DNA of 8,377 nt, from assembly GCA_016208845.1 (NCBI GenBank), contig JACQXH010000021.1:1-8377 (forward strand), given 5' to 3'. The notes below the pieces were generated by a model that was given only the letters and a program-made list of their open reading frames with translations, ran no database searches and was not told where the DNA came from. This stretch comes from Nitrospirota bacterium (lineage in GTDB: Bacteria; Nitrospirota; Thermodesulfovibrionia; UBA6902; BMS3Bbin08). The translations under genes and the position numbers were made by a program. Of this stretch, positions 6,019-8,377 are shown piece by piece; position 1 is the first letter of the stretch, and each line of letters opens with the position of its first letter.

Positions 6019-6897
6019 TCACTTGTCAATAATTTCCGCAAGCACGCTTTTTACTTCGGTCAGGATTGCACCATGAATAGCCGGATTTGCAGCAACGATA
6101 TTTCCTGACCCAAGAAAATCATTTCCTCCGCCAAAGTCAGTAACAATACCGCCTGCCTCTTTTATGAGCAGGCTTCCTGCTGCCATATCCCATGCACCTA
6201 AACCTATCTCAAAGAAGCCGTCGCATCTTCCACAGGCAAGATAGGCGAGGTCCAGGGCAGCAGAGCCGGCGCGCCTTATGTCACCGACCTTACTGAAGAT
6301 ATTCCTGAAAAGTTTCAGGTACTGGTCTATCAGGTCTTTCCTGCGGAAAGGGAAGCCGGTGGATATTAGACTGTTCTCTAATCTGCTGGCATACGATATG
6401 CGGACCGGATGTCCGTTCAGAAACGAGCCGCAGTCTTTTTCTGCAGTGAAAAGCTCACCTCGGACCGGATCGAAGACAACGCCTGCTATTATCTCTCCTC
6501 CAGGTCCCCCCATCCCCCCTTTATTAAAGGGGCCTGCCTGTCCGGTAGGCAGGGTTGAGGGGGGCTTGTATTCGAGCGCTATGGAAACGGAGAAAACAGG
6601 ATATTCGTGTATATAGTTTGTTGTGCCGTCAAGCGGGTCAATTATCCAGCGGAAGCCTTCCGAAGCTTCGCTCATGGTTTCTTCAGCCAGAAATTTGTGA
6701 TCAGGGAATCTCTCTTTTATTTTGTTTATTATTATCTGCTCTGATTCCCGGTCAACACGAGTAACAAAGTCAGATGCGTGCTTGATGCCGATATCTTCCT
6801 TTGAGATCTTTCCGAGATTGCGGAGTATTACATCTCCGGCAAGCCTTGCGGCATATACGGCAGTAGTTAAATATTTATTGTCTGAGTGTGAATACAT
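6019..6897 (-). CDS. suhB: Inositol-1-monophosphatase family protein with in-frame repeat insertion
   Basis: 292 residues of the Mg-dependent, lithium-sensitive phosphatase family (SuhB/IMPase), which removes phosphate from inositol phosphate or related sugar phosphates in the cytoplasm. Metal and catalytic motifs are complete: E72-E73 (LAEET), D87-P-L-D90-G-T-T-N94 and W236-D237-M-A-A-G. Normal members are about 265 residues. The extra length comes from a block at about 112-134, PPSTLPTGQAGPFNKGG followed by MGGPGG, encoded by a copy of the 51-bp palindromic repeat (6514-6564). It sits between the strands IALEY and GEIIAGVVFDP, likely a surface hairpin, so activity may be kept. ATG 6897 is preferred. 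A TTG five codons upstream (6912) is also open, but neither has a clear Shine-Dalgarno, and the family needs no more N-terminal residues. The true substrate (inositol phosphate, bisphosphate nucleotide or fructose bisphosphate) cannot be told. Confidence 0.85.
   Translation of the reverse strand: MYSHSDNKYLTTAVYAARLAGDVILRNLGKISKEDIGIKHASDFVTRVDRESEQIIINKIKERFPDHKFLAEETMSEASEGFRWIIDPLDGTTNYIHEYPVFSVSIALEYKPPSTLPTGQAGPFNKGGMGGPGGEIIAGVVFDPVRGELFTAEKDCGSFLNGHPVRISYASRLENSLISTGFPFRRKDLIDQYLKLFRNIFSKVGDIRRAGSAALDLAYLACGRCDGFFEIGLGAWDMAAGSLLIKEAGGIVTDFGGGNDFLGSGNIVAANPAIHGAILTEVKSVLAEIIDK
6514..6564. repeat. 51-bp palindromic repeat, copy inside the phosphatase gene
   Basis: Same unit as 5781-5831: six C, a CCCCTTT/AAAGGGG hairpin, a CCTGCCT/AGGCAGG hairpin and six G, again 51 bp. 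Because 51 is divisible by three and this phase has no stop, the phosphatase frame continues through it and gains exactly 17 codons. The following 18 bases (6496-6513) encode MGGPGG and also look foreign to the family. Confidence 0.85.
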
Positions 6898-6926
6898 GAT
6901 AAATAGTTTCAATATAAAAGGTCGTT

Positions 6927-7035
6927 TAGTCTGTTAGACTGTAGTCTGTTAGCAAAGAAAGATCGGAACTGCTGATGCAAAGCGTGACTCATATGGTATT
7001 TTTCAGTTGCTAATAGACTAAATACCTACAGACTA
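6927..7035. repeat. 109-bp inverted repeat between DUF362 gene and phosphatase gene
   Basis: The ends 6927-6955 and 7007-7035 are both 29 bp and pair as an 8-bp perfect outer arm (TAGTCTGT with ACAGACTA), a 7-bp unpaired part, and a 14-bp inner arm with one mismatch (TAGTCTGTTAGCAA against its partner). The left arm also holds a direct duplication of TAGTCTGTTAG with a 15-bp period. There is no coding in between. It fills most of the 7063-6898 gap, beginning 29 bases after the DUF362 stop. It could be a small palindromic mobile element or an mRNA-processing hairpin. Confidence 0.6.
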
Positions 7036-7063
7036 TCCACCTATGCAGTAAACGCTTTAAAAT

Positions 7064-8095
7064 CTACCTCCATTCGCTCTGGATATCGCAGGTCCCATGC
7101 CGCCTGAATTTTCTTTTAAGCCGGTTCAGATCATTGCCGACAAGGTTTTCCAGCGAATATTCTCCCAGATGTTCTTCATTCTGAAGATAATACAGATAAC
7201 CTATTTCTTCCGGTTCAAAGCCGATAAGCCGGGCCGCTACGCCGTCTGCCTTTACGGGGTCTGCAGATGCTATTGCGACCTTCATATCTACAGTTGTACC
7301 GTCAACAGGGCCGTCGCCTTCCATGCACACATAGCCGTCGAGCACAACGAGGTCAGGCCAGACCCTCTTTGCAAGCTCCACAATGTTATGATGGATCATC
7401 TTTACGCTTCTGCGGTAAGCCGGAAACTGCCTGAATAAAAAATTTATGAACCAGTTAGGCAAAGTCCTCCTCGCTATCGAGATCGTCCCCGGCGGCAGTT
7501 TATTGAGGAAGGTTTTTGGCGCATCAACTTCGATGCCGCCTTTCAATCCGTGGATCATCGCCATATCCTGCCGCATAACAAGCCCTGCCATGTTCTTTAT
7601 GCCGAAGGTGGCCATAGCAAAGTTATGCGTCTTCGGAATGGCCAGAGATATCTTATAGTCGAATTCTTCCGCGCGTTTTGTGATCCTCAGCCGTGTATCG
7701 CCGACTATCGACAGGATAGGGCTGTGTATATATTCCCTGTCTTCATCAAAATGTATGAGCGAAACATTTTGATATCTTTTCTCTATGCGGTAGTAGTCAT
7801 AATCGCGAAAGACATCTGTCGTGGGAAGTCCTCTGTAAAATGCAGATGCGGACGACTCGCCGACTGTAATGCGCGTGTCAGGCGCTATTTCCCTCATAAA
7901 TTCGATAACGGCCTCTACAGCTTCCACATGAGTATTAGCGAAATCCGGCTTGCGGGCCACGAGATTGGGTTTTATGAGGATATTTTTTGCCTTTTTTACA
8001 GGCTCAAGGTCTTCCCTGATCAATGTGAGACACTTTTTAATATTCTCCTTACGGTCATCTCCGTGCACCAATGCGGCTTTCTTGACTCTATTCAT
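7064..8095 (-). CDS. DUF362 domain-containing protein
   Basis: 343 residues. Motifs of the DUF362 family are in order: ILIKPNLV with K42-P43-N44; THVEAVEAVIEFM and VGES (about 55-81); the signature K155-T-H...GIKNMAG (to about 171); LDGYVCMEGDGPVDG (252-266); and SADPVKADGVAARLIGF (277-293). The function of the family is not established. Some members carry an extra ferredoxin domain, which is absent here. No signal peptide is visible, so it should be cytoplasmic. ATG 8095 is chosen because GGAG (8102-8105) lies six bases upstream. A longer frame open to ATG 8131 would start inside the 8118-8210 inverted repeat and lacks a ribosome site. The gene precedes the phosphatase gene on the same strand with a 166-bp repeat-filled gap, so a shared operon is possible but not shown. 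Confidence 0.8.
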   Translation of the reverse strand: MNRVKKAALVHGDDRKENIKKCLTLIREDLEPVKKAKNILIKPNLVARKPDFANTHVEAVEAVIEFMREIAPDTRITVGESSASAFYRGLPTTDVFRDYDYYRIEKRYQNVSLIHFDEDREYIHSPILSIVGDTRLRITKRAEEFDYKISLAIPKTHNFAMATFGIKNMAGLVMRQDMAMIHGLKGGIEVDAPKTFLNKLPPGTISIARRTLPNWFINFLFRQFPAYRRSVKMIHHNIVELAKRVWPDLVVLDGYVCMEGDGPVDGTTVDMKVAIASADPVKADGVAARLIGFEPEEIGYLYYLQNEEHLGEYSLENLVGNDLNRLKRKFRRHGTCDIQSEWR

Positions 8096-8117
8096 CCTGT
8101 TCTCCATTACATAAAAT

Positions 8118-8210
8118 GATACATGATCCATGATTCACGATGCAGGATGTTTTATTCTGTTTCATTTCGTTCAACTTGTATCCTGCATCTTGTATCTTGT
8201 ATTTTGTATC
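8118..8210. repeat. Inverted 7-bp repeat arrays upstream of the DUF362 gene
   Basis: The right array (8180-8210) is a run of heptamers such as TGCATCT, TGTATCT and TGTATTT. The left array (8118-8148) is the inverted form with units starting GAT. The two 31-bp arms pair at 25 of 31 positions around a 31-base loop; the inner ten bases (GATGCAGGAT with ATCCTGCATC) are perfect. The right arm overlaps the stop codon of the partial minus-strand gene at the window end (8209-8211), and the left arm ends 22 bases before the DUF362 start codon. Confidence 0.7.
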
Positions 8211-8377
8211 AGGAAAAAATTGATTTTTTCTGAATATACTCAAACGAGCCGTCCGCAAGCCATCTGTCTAACTGTGAGGGTTCTTTTAACTGCTGCCCCC
8301 TGAATCTTGAAACCGCTGCATAGCCTGTCTTTAAATTTCCGAGACCGGTCATGTCTCCCCAGAGTTTTTCAAACTGT
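8209..8377 (-). CDS. Unrecognised protein, C-terminal fragment only
   Basis: An open frame enters from the right edge and runs 55 codons to TGA at 8209-8211, reading FEKLWGDMTGLGNLKTGY, then RFRGQQLKEPSQLDRWLADG and ending QKKSIFS. It is rich in charged and aromatic residues and reads like a genuine soluble domain, but I do not recognise the family. The other two minus-strand frames are closed or short here. The gene would be transcribed toward the DUF362 gene, separated from its start by the heptamer inverted repeat. Confidence 0.6.
   Translation of the reverse strand, partial: QFEKLWGDMTGLGNLKTGYAAVSRFRGQQLKEPSQLDRWLADGSFEYIQKKSIFS

Noticed and set aside
5781..6564. The repeats as a possible CRISPR array
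   Set aside because: Copies are few, hundreds of bases apart, one is inside a gene, and there are no regular spacers or cas genes.
7550..8119. A 189-codon plus-strand open frame opposite the DUF362 gene
   Set aside because: It lies antisense to a gene with clear family motifs and a good ribosome site, and its translation resembles no family.

Overview
The window looks like chromosomal sequence from an anaerobic or microaerophilic Gram-negative bacterium. My best guess is Nitrospirota or a deltaproteobacterial-type lineage. This rests on the gene styles (a short NuoG-type subunit, a two-CW/GGDEF signalling protein, a secreted propeller with calcium-binding repeats and a CARDB-like tail, a DUF362 protein) and on abundant small palindromic intergenic repeats. 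No rRNA, tRNA or universal marker is present, so the lineage call is weak.

Layout, left to right. Positions 88-2106 (+) carry an intact NuoG-like iron-sulfur/molybdopterin-fold subunit, closed by a clear intrinsic terminator at 2129-2167. Positions 2168-4251 are a scrambled accessory stretch. It holds a MITE-like 159-bp element with 29-bp inverted ends (2208-2366), a broken copy of the first 36 codons of a yacP/rae1-like gene (2394-2534), and a textbook sigma70-type promoter (2531-2559). It also holds a secreted beta-propeller gene (2788-3930) whose 3' part (to about 4250) is decayed by frameshifts and a stop. The intact yacP/rae1-like NYN-domain gene follows at 4254-4760 (+). The cargo between the two yacP starts is thus bounded by a 110-bp direct repeat with an offset of exactly 1860 bp.

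The right half is on the minus strand and reads right to left: the end of an unrecognised gene (8377-8209), a DUF362 protein (8095-7064), an inositol-monophosphatase-family protein (6897-6019), and a two-CW domain protein (5678-5259) overlapping by ATGA a GGDEF domain that lacks its N-terminal part (5262-4897). The last pair looks like one diguanylate cyclase split by a frame-shifting deletion. The NuoG and yacP genes face this block; the gap 4761-4896 separates convergent 3' ends.

The most notable theme is small repeats. A 51-bp palindromic repeat occurs intergenically (5781-5831) and again, in frame, inside the inositol-monophosphatase gene (6514-6564), adding 17 codons plus a short glycine-rich tail to the protein. 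Each of the three minus-strand intergenic gaps to the right of 5933 holds a different inverted repeat starting within about 30 bp of the preceding stop codon. Two of these are built of 7-bp units. I see no defence system, CRISPR array, transposase or biosynthetic cluster. The genes do not form one obvious pathway.
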